In this document: one piece after another, positions 16,500 through 24,752 of the stretch
How positions within the stretch are numbered: position 1 is the first letter of the stretch
Layout: each line of letters begins with the position of its first letter
Assembly (NCBI RefSeq): GCF_000019845.1
Contig: NC_010581.1
Span: 1,679,501 to 1,743,500 of the forward strand
Length of the DNA: 64,000 bases
Direction of reading: 5' to 3'
Source of the DNA: Beijerinckia indica subsp. indica ATCC 9039
GTDB lineage: Bacteria; Pseudomonadota; Alphaproteobacteria; Rhizobiales; Beijerinckiaceae
Notes under the pieces: model-generated
What the model was told of the DNA's origin: nothing
The model's database searches: none
Seen by the model: only the letters and a program-made list of their open reading frames with translations
Program-made: the position numbers and the translations under genes

Positions 16500-17000
16500 A
16501 TGTCGAAACGGAAGGATCCCGTATCCCCGCCCGATTTCCTCGTGCAGGCCTATGCCGAGGAATTGCCCACGGACATCTTCCTGTCGATTCGCCTTCTGTT
16601 CGCCCTGAGGAATTCAGTTCAGCGTGTGAATGCTGATCTGGCTCGTTGGCTCGGGTCTGACGCTCTGTCTCCGGGGCGGATGCAGATGCTGATGATTCTC
16701 TGGGCCAAGAAGGGACCTGTGCTGCAAAGAGACCTCGTCGACGCCTTAGGCGTCTCGCGCGCCAGCGTCTCCGAACTGGTTGAAACTCTGTCGCGTGACG
16801 AATTGGTCAAGACAAGACCGGACACGCAACATGGCCGGCGCGTCTATGTCGAGCTGACACCGCATGGGCGCGAAGTGACGACGCGTCAGATTCGTGAGAA
16901 CGGACGTCGGCTTGACTCAGCGCTCGGAGACCTGACGCAAGACGAGAAGCGCGACCTGATCGGCCGGCTGGACCGCCTCTGCCCACCCGGTGACGGCTAG
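16500..17000 (+). CDS. MarR family transcriptional regulator
   Basis: The 166-residue protein has a MarR winged helix: LSPGRMQMLMILWAKKGPVL, QRDLVDALGVSRASVSELVE, LSRDELVKTRPDTQHGRRV, VELTPHGREVT. Flanking helices would form the dimer interface. It lies 78 bp behind the CMD-family gene and may regulate that gene and the broken SMP-30-like gene. The ligand is unknown. Confidence 0.9.
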   Translation: MSKRKDPVSPPDFLVQAYAEELPTDIFLSIRLLFALRNSVQRVNADLARWLGSDALSPGRMQMLMILWAKKGPVLQRDLVDALGVSRASVSELVETLSRDELVKTRPDTQHGRRVYVELTPHGREVTTRQIRENGRRLDSALGDLTQDEKRDLIGRLDRLCPPGDG

Positions 17001-17100
17001 AAGGTGTTTGCGCATGACCGGCAGTCGATGATCAAACCGAGCTCTCGCGGTGTTGATTTCCTCCGATCCACACGGTCAGTCCTTAAATGCGGGAATAGGG

Positions 17101-17127
17101 GGCTATAGCGTAGACAGAGTTCTCATC
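17101..17127 (+). repeat. Diverged repeat, copy A
   Basis: A 27-base segment beginning GGCTATAGCGTAGACA matches copy B at 18399-18425 at 21 of 27 positions by eye, and both are followed by a shared TGCCGCCG. The two copies bracket the HigB/HigA-like pair and the gene remnant. Confidence 0.35.
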
Positions 17128-17230
17128 GGTTTGCATACGGTTCGCCGTTTGCCGCCGATCGCGGTTATGTGTCGGTCCGGCGCGCTCCTGCTTCCTTGAT
17201 TTCGATAGCACTCAGTGCTACATTTAGGCT

Positions 17231-17610
17231 ATGGCCGACGCTGAGGAAACCACGCGGACTTTCAAAACCGCATGGTTCTCCAAGGCGGCGCGCAAGGCTC
17301 GTATCAAGGATGACGAACTTTGCGAGGCGATCAGGAGGTGATGAAGGGCCAGGCCGACGACTTGGGCGGTGGGGTCTTCAAGAAACGCCTGAACAAGAAC
17401 AGGCACCGGAGCATCATTCTAGCAAAAGGCGGCCGATACTGGATTTACGAATATCTGTTCGCAAAGAAGGATCGGGCAAACATTGAGGATGATGAGCTAG
17501 AGGACTTCCGCACCCTCGCAAAGAGCTATGCGACGCTGACAGAGAAGCAGATCGCGCAGCTCCTGGAGGACAAAGACCTGACGGAGATTTGCCATGGCGA
17601 CAAAACATAG
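17231..17610 (+). pseudogene. HigB/RelE-like toxin (PF06296 type), frameshifted
   Basis: The ATG at 17231 gives MADAEETTRTFKTAWFSKAA and stops at a double TGA. The other part, from 17341, reads MKGQADDLGGGVFKKRLNKN, then GGRYWIYEYLFAKKDRANI, which is the conserved core of this RelE branch. Adding one G in AGGAGG near 17332-17338 would join them as CEAIREVMKGQADDLGGG, the family pattern. The break removes the N-terminal strand and helix from the core. The shifted frame also places AGGAGGTG directly before an ATG, so an internal start is conceivable. RelE-family toxins cleave mRNA on ribosomes. The antitoxin gene overlaps by 17 bases. Confidence 0.8.
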
Positions 17611-17917
17611 GTTCAAGAGCGATATTTCTGAGGCGATCCACTCGTCTGCGTCCATGCTCCACAAGGTCGGTGCGCTCGATAAGGCGACGATGCGCGATTT
17701 CGACGCGCGCCACCTGGTCATTCCGGCCGAGATCGAGCCCGCGCAGATCAAGCAGCTCCGCGAGGCCAACAATGTCAGTCAGCCAGTGTTCGCCCGCTAT
17801 CTCAATACAAGCGAAAGCACGGTCGAGAAATGGGAGACCGGCGCAAAGCGTCCGAGCGGCATGGCGCTTAAGCTGCTTACCGTTGTTCAGAAGTACGGAC
17901 TACAAATTCTGTCGTAA
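17594..17917 (+). CDS. HigA/NadS-type XRE antitoxin
   Basis: The 107-residue protein has a helix-turn-helix in its second half: IPAEIEPAQIKQLREANNVS, QPVFARYLNTSESTVEKWET, GAKRPSGMALKLL. The N-terminal half is helical and probably contacts the toxin. Gene order toxin-antitoxin and overlap by 17 bases fit HigBA-type modules. It appears intact although the toxin is broken. It may still act as a DNA-binding repressor of its promoter near 17200. Confidence 0.9.
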   Translation: MATKHRFKSDISEAIHSSASMLHKVGALDKATMRDFDARHLVIPAEIEPAQIKQLREANNVSQPVFARYLNTSESTVEKWETGAKRPSGMALKLLTVVQKYGLQILS

Positions 17918-17945
17918 GCCTGCGCTGTTTGCACATTGATACCCA

Positions 17946-18372
17946 TTGGACCAGTTCATGAGTCCATTGTTACGACAGACTCAAACAGCCTCATTGATCC
18001 TCAAGCTCAGTGCCTCGTGGATTTCCTGTGTGATGTCGGCCTTCCTCACGATGGCGGCCGCTCCGGCCGCTCTCAAGGATGCAGTACTTCTCGATACATG
18101 TCGGAAGCTGAAACTGATATCCGACACCACATACAAGAAGCTGAAGCACATCTTGGATATGCGCAATGATATCGGCATATCCCCCCGACCAACTATAATA
18201 TCAACGCTTTCGAGCTGCTAGGCGGGTCGCAGACCTGCATTCAGGACGTTCTGCACGATCGGCCGACGGAGGCTTGTCGCCCATGGCGAGTGCAGGGGCT
18301 CATCCACATGTCCTCCCGCTGGGCCCAATGGCTGCGCCCGCAGTTTAAAGCGACCGTATCAGAGATAGGATG
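17946..18372 (+). pseudogene. Decayed gene remnant, unknown family
   Basis: Short stretches of protein-like sequence occur in successive frames. Near 18080-18190: LKDAVLLDTCRKLKLISDTT, YKKLKHILDMRNDIGIS. After a frame change in a CCCCCC run at 18181-18186: TNYNINAFELLGGSQTCIQD. A third frame upstream gives TDSNSLIDPQAQCLVDFLCD. This looks like an alpha-helical protein from an uncharacterised family, broken by at least two frameshifts. Between a toxin-antitoxin pair and the ABC-3C operon it is probably a relic of another defence or mobile gene. Confidence 0.4.
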
Positions 18373-18398
18373 AAAGAGAACTATAGCGCGCCGTAGGT

Positions 18399-18425
18399 GG
18401 CTATGGTGCAGACATAGTTCCCGTC
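18399..18425 (+). repeat. Diverged repeat, copy B
   Basis: Partner of the 17101-17127 segment, beginning GGCTATGGTGCAGACA, same orientation, 1.3 kb away. It lies about 200 bases upstream of the ABC-3C operon. Confidence 0.35.
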
Positions 18426-18626
18426 TTCACTGTTCTCGGCCCGCCATTTTTGCCGCCGTTTCCCCGGTCGCAACCTCTAGTGCTGCCGATTGACGCATTT
18501 ATTTGGCTGGTAATTGGTTAAAGACCTTTCCGCAATCCGGTTTCTCCGATGGGTCCCGTAAGCGTGGCGCGGGGACTGCCTTGCAACGTCGATTCGACGA
18601 CCTTAACCTCTGCAGCGGAGGTGATT

Positions 18627-19829
18627 GTGGCAAATCATTCAGCGGCTGATTCGGCCAGTGGCTATCTTTATCAGTGCCGGTACGCACTACTGGCTGCCCT
18701 GCGTCAACAGGATGTGACGCCTGGTCTTCAGATTTCGATCGAATGCTTCGATGACATCGCCTTTTCATTCGAAGGAACGCCTGTCGAAATGATACAGGCG
18801 AAGCACAGTCTCAGACGCAAGACTATGTTGGATATGGCCAAGCAGTTCTGGAACACGGTTGGCATCTGGACGAAGCGGGTTGTCGATCATCCATCCGAAC
18901 TGGGCAAGCTGAAGCTCACCTTCGTCACCACCGCGACGCTGGGGCCGGAAACTGGGGTGGCTCTGCTTCGGCCCGATCCAAGTGTCCGGGATGTCGCTGG
19001 GGCAGCAAAGAAGCTCGAGGCTGCCGCTCAGAAGTCAAAGAATGCAGATATTGCCTGGGCGACAAAGCTGTTTCTTGAACAGTCCCCAGAGGTGCGCGAG
19101 CAGATTCTCCAGATGATCGAGATGCTCGATGCCTCGCCCACCATCGTTGACACTTCTCAAGAATTAGCACTTGCCTTGAAGCGAGCTTGTCGACCGGAGC
19201 ATCTCAAAGCCTTTATCGAGCGCCTCGAGGGTTGGTGGTTCACCATCATAATCGACGCGTTGGCCGCGCCGGGCGGGAAGCTCATTCCCGTTACGATGCT
19301 CGACTCGAAGATCGATGACTTGAGGGAAGAGTTCGGTCCCGCGCGGCTCCCGATCGACTATGGTGCCGCCGACCCGTCGAAGGAAGCGGTTGGCCTTCTC
19401 GAAACGCGGACTTTTGTTGAGCAGCTCAAGCTTATCGGACTTGGCGCGACCGGGCAGAAGATCGCGATCGTGGACTATTTCCGGGCGCGCGAACAGCGCT
19501 CCCGCTGGACTCGGGACGGGCTGCTCCGTCAAAATGAACTGACGGTTTATAGTCGCCTGCTTACCGAGAATTGGCAGCGTCGCAAGGGTATCGTGGAAAG
19601 TCAGATCAAAAATGAGATGCCGGCGGATGAGTTGGCTGAAATGGGGCTGAAGCTGTATGCAGACACCACTAACAATTGTGTCCCGATCCGCGAGGTCAGC
19701 GAGCCCTTCATTTCGCAAGGCTCCTACCACATTCTGTCCGATCGCCATGTTGTAGGATGGCATCCCCATTACGAAACGCTTCTGAGCGCAGTCAATACTG
19801 AGGACAATAATGATTCTGCCTTGGAATGA
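18627..19829 (+). CDS. ABC-3C system effector, PD-(D/E)XK-like nuclease N-terminus
   Basis: The 400-residue protein begins ADSASGYLYQCRYALLAALR, a pattern found in DUF4297-like and related conflict-system nucleases. It is followed by IECFDDIAF (Glu39, Asp42/Asp43) and MIQAKHS (Gln57, Lys59). The order E-x-x-DD-I ... QxKH is that of a PD-(D/E)XK nuclease core. The rest (about residues 170-400) is helical and would be the ABC-3C C-terminal domain that couples the effector to its ATPase. Start is placed at the GTG at 18627 because GGAGGTG lies six bases upstream. An ATG at 18549 without such a site would add 26 residues. It overlaps the next gene by 20 bases. Confidence 0.75.
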   Translation: MANHSAADSASGYLYQCRYALLAALRQQDVTPGLQISIECFDDIAFSFEGTPVEMIQAKHSLRRKTMLDMAKQFWNTVGIWTKRVVDHPSELGKLKLTFVTTATLGPETGVALLRPDPSVRDVAGAAKKLEAAAQKSKNADIAWATKLFLEQSPEVREQILQMIEMLDASPTIVDTSQELALALKRACRPEHLKAFIERLEGWWFTIIIDALAAPGGKLIPVTMLDSKIDDLREEFGPARLPIDYGAADPSKEAVGLLETRTFVEQLKLIGLGATGQKIAIVDYFRAREQRSRWTRDGLLRQNELTVYSRLLTENWQRRKGIVESQIKNEMPADELAEMGLKLYADTTNNCVPIREVSEPFISQGSYHILSDRHVVGWHPHYETLLSAVNTEDNNDSALE

Positions 19830-20313
19830 CCGCTCCGTCGAAGATCAGAGCCTCTTCAACCCCGCATTCTGCGGCCTGGTCCTGCGCACCGCCTGCCGCG
19901 GCTATGGCGAGGATGTGGTCAACGGACGGCCGGTGCCGCTTATGCACGCATTCCTTGTTCTGCCAATCGTTCTGAACGCTCGAATGCGGGAGAGCCTGCC
20001 GACCTTGAAGACCCGCATGACGACGTGGGTGACGGCGCATCCCGAACATGTGGCCGAACTTGGTGATCGTGCGCGCGAAATGGTTGGAGTGACGCGCGAA
20101 GCAATCCAGTTTGGATGCGCGCAGGACTGGCTCACCATCTCGGGCGAGGGCCTTCGCCCCGGTTCCCATAAGTTCAGGCCCGATCCTCCGCGCCTTGCGA
20201 GCGACACCGATGATGTTCGCGCCTGCCACGTCGCAGCACGATTTCTGGGGCGCTGGCTGCCCAAGGAAGATCGACCCTCGACCATCCTGTCATTGCTGGG
20301 AGTAGCTCCGTGA
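19810..20313 (+). CDS. ABC-3C system middle component
   Basis: This 167-residue protein starts MILPWNDRSVEDQSLFNPAF and is alpha-helical with the segment VNGRPVPLMHAFLVLPIVLN, followed by a C-terminal winged-helix-like part (AIQFGCAQDWLTIS). Small proteins with this NPAF...LP start occur as the middle component of ABC-3C operons, between effector and ATPase. They are thought to be adaptors; biochemical function is not established. It overlaps the effector gene by 20 bases and the ATPase gene by 4, strong evidence of one translationally coupled operon. Confidence 0.7.
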   Translation: MILPWNDRSVEDQSLFNPAFCGLVLRTACRGYGEDVVNGRPVPLMHAFLVLPIVLNARMRESLPTLKTRMTTWVTAHPEHVAELGDRAREMVGVTREAIQFGCAQDWLTISGEGLRPGSHKFRPDPPRLASDTDDVRACHVAARFLGRWLPKEDRPSTILSLLGVAP

Positions 20314-22229
20314 GCCTTAGAATCTTGAGAATCGGAGTTTACGGCTACAACGGCGAGCGCAGCTCCATCCGCCTCAATGCATCAGGCATGAGCATTATCA
20401 CCGGTGAGTCGAAGACAGGTAAATCCTCTCTCATCGACATTATCGAATATTGCTTCGGTCGAGAGCAGTGCCACGTTTCCGATGGCGTCATCCGCCAGCA
20501 CGTCGCCTGGTACGGCATTTTGATAGATCGGGGAGATACCCGGATCTTCATTGCCCGCCGCAATCCAAAGCCTCCAAGGACCCGGGATCCCGACGTCTAT
20601 GTTGCGATTGGTGGCGATGTGGAGATGCCTGAGAGGGCCGTCTGGAGCCCCAATTGGGCCGTCGAAGCTATCGAGAAGCTGCTCACTACCTCCGTCGGCA
20701 TCGCGGAAAATGTGACGACCGTGCCTGACGGCCAGACCCGCCAGACCTTGAGCGCTAACATTAAGCACGCGCTGCTCTTCTGCATCCAGGACCAGGATGA
20801 AATTGACAGCCGCAAGATACTATTTCACCGTCAGGGTGAGCAGTTCATGCCGCAGACCATCAAGGATGTCCTGCCCTATTTCCTGGGGGCGATTGATGAG
20901 GATCGCCTCCGTCGCAAGTCGGAGTTGGACGCCGAGAAGAAGGAGCTCCGCCGTCTCGAGAAGGTCTCTGGTGAGCGCGAGCAGTTGGCGGGCCTTTCAG
21001 CTGCCCGCACAGAGGACATGTTTCGCGAGGCTCAGTCGGTAGGTCTCCTTCCGGCCGGGCCGCCGCCGGGACAAGACGATGCACTCGGCGCTTTGCGCGG
21101 GATCAATCCGGTAATCCGTGAAGCGCCAATCCCCCCAGATTCGACTGAGCCCATCGTCATCCTTCGCCGCGAACGAGCGTCGCTGCGTCATGAGCTCTCG
21201 TCCGTTCGCGAACGGCTGCGTCAAATACGGCATATAGAGGACGTCGCCGGCGGCTTTGCACTCGAAGCTAAAGAGCAACGCGCCCGCCTGGCCACGCTGG
21301 GGCTCGCCAAGAACGGGGATGCTGCATCCTGCGCGCTCTGCGGCTCTCCCGACATCAGCGTCCCTGCGGCTACCGAGATGCATCGAACCCTCGTCGACCT
21401 GGAGGAGCAATTGAGTCAGGTCCGCCGGGAGGTGCCCCGTCTACAGGAAGCGCAAGGTGAGCTTGTTGGGCGCCAGAACGAACTCGAACAGTCGCTTAAA
21501 CGGAACCAGGATCAGATTGACGCGCTCGCCAAGCAGGATGAAGCATTCCGTTCCGAACAAGAAAGTCAGCTGCGGCTTGCACGGACCTTGGGTCGCATCG
21601 CTTATTTCCTCGAGACGCTGCCACCACAGCCACTTATAGGGACGTCTGCCACAGACTTGGAGGCTGCTCGCAGGCGCGTCGCGGCTCTCGAGAAGCTGCT
21701 CGATCCCGAGAGCACCGCAGACCGGCTCGCGTCGATCCTGAATCTGATCGGCGAATATATGACGCGCTACTCCCAGAGGCTCGACCTCGAGCACAGCGGA
21801 AGTCGGCTGCGATTGGACATTCGCCAGCTCGCGGTCGTCGCCGACACCCTCGACGGTCCAGTTCCGCTCTATCGCATGGGCAGCGGCGAGAATTGGGTCG
21901 GATATCATGTGCTGGCGTATCTCGCACTTCATCGATGGTTTCGGCAGAAGAAACGGCCGGTGCCTGGCTTCGTATTCTTCGACCAGCCTTCGCAGGCTCA
22001 TTACCCTGCCGAGAAAGATAGGAATGGCGACGTAGAGGGGTTGCCAGACGCTGACCGGGAGGCAGTTTACAAGCTTTTCAAGCTGATGTCAGACGTCGCG
22101 CAGGAGCTCTCCCCGGATTTCCAGCTCATCGTGACCGATCATGCCGATCTGCGCGAGGGCTGGTTCGCCGACGCGGTTGTCGCTCGTTGGCGCGGCTCTG
22201 GGCTCGTACCTCGCGCGTGGATTGCATGA
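20310..22229 (+). CDS. ABC-3C system ATPase (DUF3732-type, SMC/RecN-like)
   Basis: The 639-residue protein has Walker A GESKTGKSS (32-40), a long coiled coil (about 185-460) broken by a zinc-hook-like CALCG (Cys341, Cys344), an ABC signature-like YRMGSGENWVGYH from about 521, and Walker B FVFFDQPSQ (Asp558). DQPSQ in place of the common DEP/DEAD-type sequence is typical of the DUF3732 ATPases. A late VTDHADLREGWF would be the H-loop region. Rad50/SMC-like dimerisation on DNA or another ligand is inferred. It is the third gene of the operon and would sense the invader and license the nuclease component. Confidence 0.8.
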   Translation: MSLRILRIGVYGYNGERSSIRLNASGMSIITGESKTGKSSLIDIIEYCFGREQCHVSDGVIRQHVAWYGILIDRGDTRIFIARRNPKPPRTRDPDVYVAIGGDVEMPERAVWSPNWAVEAIEKLLTTSVGIAENVTTVPDGQTRQTLSANIKHALLFCIQDQDEIDSRKILFHRQGEQFMPQTIKDVLPYFLGAIDEDRLRRKSELDAEKKELRRLEKVSGEREQLAGLSAARTEDMFREAQSVGLLPAGPPPGQDDALGALRGINPVIREAPIPPDSTEPIVILRRERASLRHELSSVRERLRQIRHIEDVAGGFALEAKEQRARLATLGLAKNGDAASCALCGSPDISVPAATEMHRTLVDLEEQLSQVRREVPRLQEAQGELVGRQNELEQSLKRNQDQIDALAKQDEAFRSEQESQLRLARTLGRIAYFLETLPPQPLIGTSATDLEAARRRVAALEKLLDPESTADRLASILNLIGEYMTRYSQRLDLEHSGSRLRLDIRQLAVVADTLDGPVPLYRMGSGENWVGYHVLAYLALHRWFRQKKRPVPGFVFFDQPSQAHYPAEKDRNGDVEGLPDADREAVYKLFKLMSDVAQELSPDFQLIVTDHADLREGWFADAVVARWRGSGLVPRAWIA

Positions 22230-22383
22230 ACGAGGGGCCGCTTACTTTTCGTCCACGCCGATAAAAGGCTTTCTCGAACGTCCCGGCAGCCGACAAAAGC
22301 GGGCTTAGGGGGGCCAGGACGGTGCGGAATTCCTCTGCCGGAAATGGTTCTGTTCGTTCATTTGAACACACAAGCCCGCACGC

Positions 22384-22872
22384 CTACGAGGCGTTCGCGA
22401 ATTGCTCGAGCAGCGCGTCGCGCGCTTCGGCGATGCGCCGGTAATCTTCGTCGCTGCCGCCGGCGTCGGGATGCGCGATCTTGGCCATCCGTCGGAAGGC
22501 GCCATTGATCTCCGACGATGTGAGCGGGCCCTCCATCGGCAGGTTCAGGACCTCGCGATGCTCCTGCTCGTCCTCGAAATTCGGCTGAAACAGGAAGGCC
22601 CGGCGTTTTTTTAGCCCCTCGATGCGCAGATCGACCTGATCCTCCTGCCATCTCTGGCGTGACATGACGAGGCAGGCACCAAAGGCGATCCGGCCGTGCG
22701 TTTCAAGCTCGTCAAGACTGAACGGCCCCACGACGTCATAAGGCGGCGCCAGAAAGGCGTTTCTGCCGCCCTCGCCATCCTCAATACGGCCGATCATCAC
22801 CGTATCGAGGATGCCCAGCGAGCCGTTCCAAACGACCCATCCCTCTTTGTCCGTCATGCCGCGCGCTTTCAT
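22384..22872 (-). CDS. J-domain (DnaJ-like) protein with unknown N-terminal domain
   Basis: The 162-residue product has its J domain at the C-terminus: GPLTSSEINGAFRRMAKIAH, then PDAGGSDEDYRRIAEARDAL, with the HPD tripeptide that stimulates DnaK. The N-terminal 100 residues are unassigned (EGWVVWNGSLGILDTVMIGR, YDVVGPFSLDELETHGRIAF). A J domain at the C-terminus is found in a group of alphaproteobacterial proteins. Start is uncertain: 22872, 22857 and 22923 are all possible, and no strong ribosome-binding site decides. It marks the point where core-like genes resume. Confidence 0.75.
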   Translation of the reverse strand: MKARGMTDKEGWVVWNGSLGILDTVMIGRIEDGEGGRNAFLAPPYDVVGPFSLDELETHGRIAFGACLVMSRQRWQEDQVDLRIEGLKKRRAFLFQPNFEDEQEHREVLNLPMEGPLTSSEINGAFRRMAKIAHPDAGGSDEDYRRIAEARDALLEQFANAS

Positions 22873-23104
22873 TCGTGAGCCGGCGCTGCGACCCAGTCTT
22901 TTGTGCGAAAGGGTTCGCGGCAACTGGACCGTCCGCGTGCCTATGCATGTTCAGAGCCAAAGGTGCGCGCCCTCCGGGTGACAGGCCAAAAAAGCGGTGG
23001 ATGCGGTTTCGCAGCTCTGTTCAAAGGGCGATCCAGCGAATTCATTTTCATGACGTGTTGCGATGCAAGGATGCTTGCTCCCTTTCGATGCGGAGCTTGA
23101 TGCC

Positions 23105-24673
23105 ATGCGACTTCTTCCGACACGCCGTGCTTTTCTGGGCGGCGCCGGTGTCATGCTTCTTGCGCCAGGGAGAATTGTTGCCCCGGCTTTGTCGCGCGCG
23201 GCGGATCGGCCGAAAATAACCCATGGTTCGCAGTCGGGCGATGTCACGACCGAGTCAGGTGTGGTCTGGGCGAGAGCTGATCGGCCTTCGCAAATGCTGG
23301 TCGAGATCGCGACGCGGGAAAGTTTCAAGGACGCTCGCGCTTTGCCGCCGGTGGATGCGCTGCCGGAAACGGATTACGCGGCCAAGCTTCTTGTCGAGGA
23401 TCTGCCGGCCGACCAGACGATTTTCTATCGCGTGCGTTTCCGCGATCTCGCCGAGATCAATGTTGAAAGCGAGCCTCTGATCGGGCGTTTTCGCACGGCG
23501 CCCACCGCGCGGCGCACAATCAGTTTCGTCTGGGGCGGCGATGTGGCGGGGCAGGGCTATGGCATCAATCTCGCCGATGGCGGCATGAAGACTTATGCAT
23601 CCATGCGCGAAACACAGCCGGATTTCTTCATCCATTCCGGCGATACGATCTATGCCGATGGAGTGATGCAGCCGGAGACGCGCCTGCCTGATGGCAGTTT
23701 GTGGAAGAATGATCTTCTGGTCGAGGCGAAAACCCGCGTGGCCGAAACGCTCGACGATTTCCGGGCCAATCATCTCTACAATATGCAGGATGAGAACGTC
23801 CGTGCCTTCGCGGCTGAAGTGCCGATCTTCGTCCAATGGGACGATCACGAAGTCACCAATAATTGGTCTCTTTCGAAGCAACTGGGTCCGGCTTATCAGG
23901 AAAAGTCGATCAGCCTGCTAGCCGCGCGCTCGCGGCGCGCCTTCCATGAGCTTTATCCCTTGCGGGAAAGTGCCGTGGAGCTTGGTCGCGTCTATCGCAA
24001 GATCGCTTATGGCCCTCTGCTCGATGTGTTCATGCTGGATGAGCGGTCCTATCGCGGACCGAATGGCGCAAACCGCCAAAAAACCTATGGACCGGAAGCC
24101 TATTTTCTCGGTCCGGAACAGCTTGCCTGGCTGAAACGTGAGCTTCTGGCCTCGCGAGCGGTCTGGAAAGTCATCGCCTCCGACATGCCGCTCAGCCTCA
24201 TTGTCTATGATGATGCGGCCGCACGGCGTGGATCGGAAGCTTTTGCCCAGGGCGATGGGCCGCCGCTCGGCCGTGAGCTCGAAATCGCCGATCTTCTGCG
24301 CTTCATCAAGGCGGCGCCGATCCGAAATACGGTCTGGCTCACCGCCGATGTGCATTATACGGCGGCGCATCATTACGATCCCTCACGCGCCCAATTTCAG
24401 GATTTCGATCCTTTCTGGGAATTCGTCTCGGGGCCGATTCATGCCGGGACTTTCGGACCGAATGAGCTCGACAACACTTTTGGGCCGGAAGTGCGTTTCA
24501 TGAAGGCGCCGCCGCAAGGGCAGAGCAATCTCGCGCCTTCTGCCGGCTACCAATTCTTCGGCCATGTGACGGTGGACGGCGTGACGGGTCAGATGACGGT
24601 CAGGTTGAAGGATCGCGCCAACACGGATCTTTGGAGCGTGACGCTTGATCCGGCTGAATCGGAAGCGGGCTGA
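23105..24673 (+). CDS. phoD: PhoD-family alkaline phosphatase
   Basis: The 522-residue protein has a twin-arginine signal (TRRAFLGGAGVMLLAPGRIV) and then PKITHGSQSGDVTTESGVVW, the N-terminal domain of PhoD enzymes. Metal-site motifs are present in order: WGGDVAGQGYG, DFFIHSGDTIYADG, QWDDHEVTNNW, and WLTADVHYTAAHHY. PhoD enzymes are exported metal-dependent phosphatases or phosphodiesterases with iron and calcium. It is intact and would scavenge phosphate from organic esters in the periplasm. The start is chosen at the Met directly before the Tat motif. Confidence 0.9.
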   Translation: MRLLPTRRAFLGGAGVMLLAPGRIVAPALSRAADRPKITHGSQSGDVTTESGVVWARADRPSQMLVEIATRESFKDARALPPVDALPETDYAAKLLVEDLPADQTIFYRVRFRDLAEINVESEPLIGRFRTAPTARRTISFVWGGDVAGQGYGINLADGGMKTYASMRETQPDFFIHSGDTIYADGVMQPETRLPDGSLWKNDLLVEAKTRVAETLDDFRANHLYNMQDENVRAFAAEVPIFVQWDDHEVTNNWSLSKQLGPAYQEKSISLLAARSRRAFHELYPLRESAVELGRVYRKIAYGPLLDVFMLDERSYRGPNGANRQKTYGPEAYFLGPEQLAWLKRELLASRAVWKVIASDMPLSLIVYDDAAARRGSEAFAQGDGPPLGRELEIADLLRFIKAAPIRNTVWLTADVHYTAAHHYDPSRAQFQDFDPFWEFVSGPIHAGTFGPNELDNTFGPEVRFMKAPPQGQSNLAPSAGYQFFGHVTVDGVTGQMTVRLKDRANTDLWSVTLDPAESEAG

Positions 24674-24752
24674 ACGGAAGAGAATGTTGAAAAGCGATAT
24701 TTTCTCCAAACGCTTAACCCATCTCTAACCATGCCGGGTGGATGCTGTCTTT

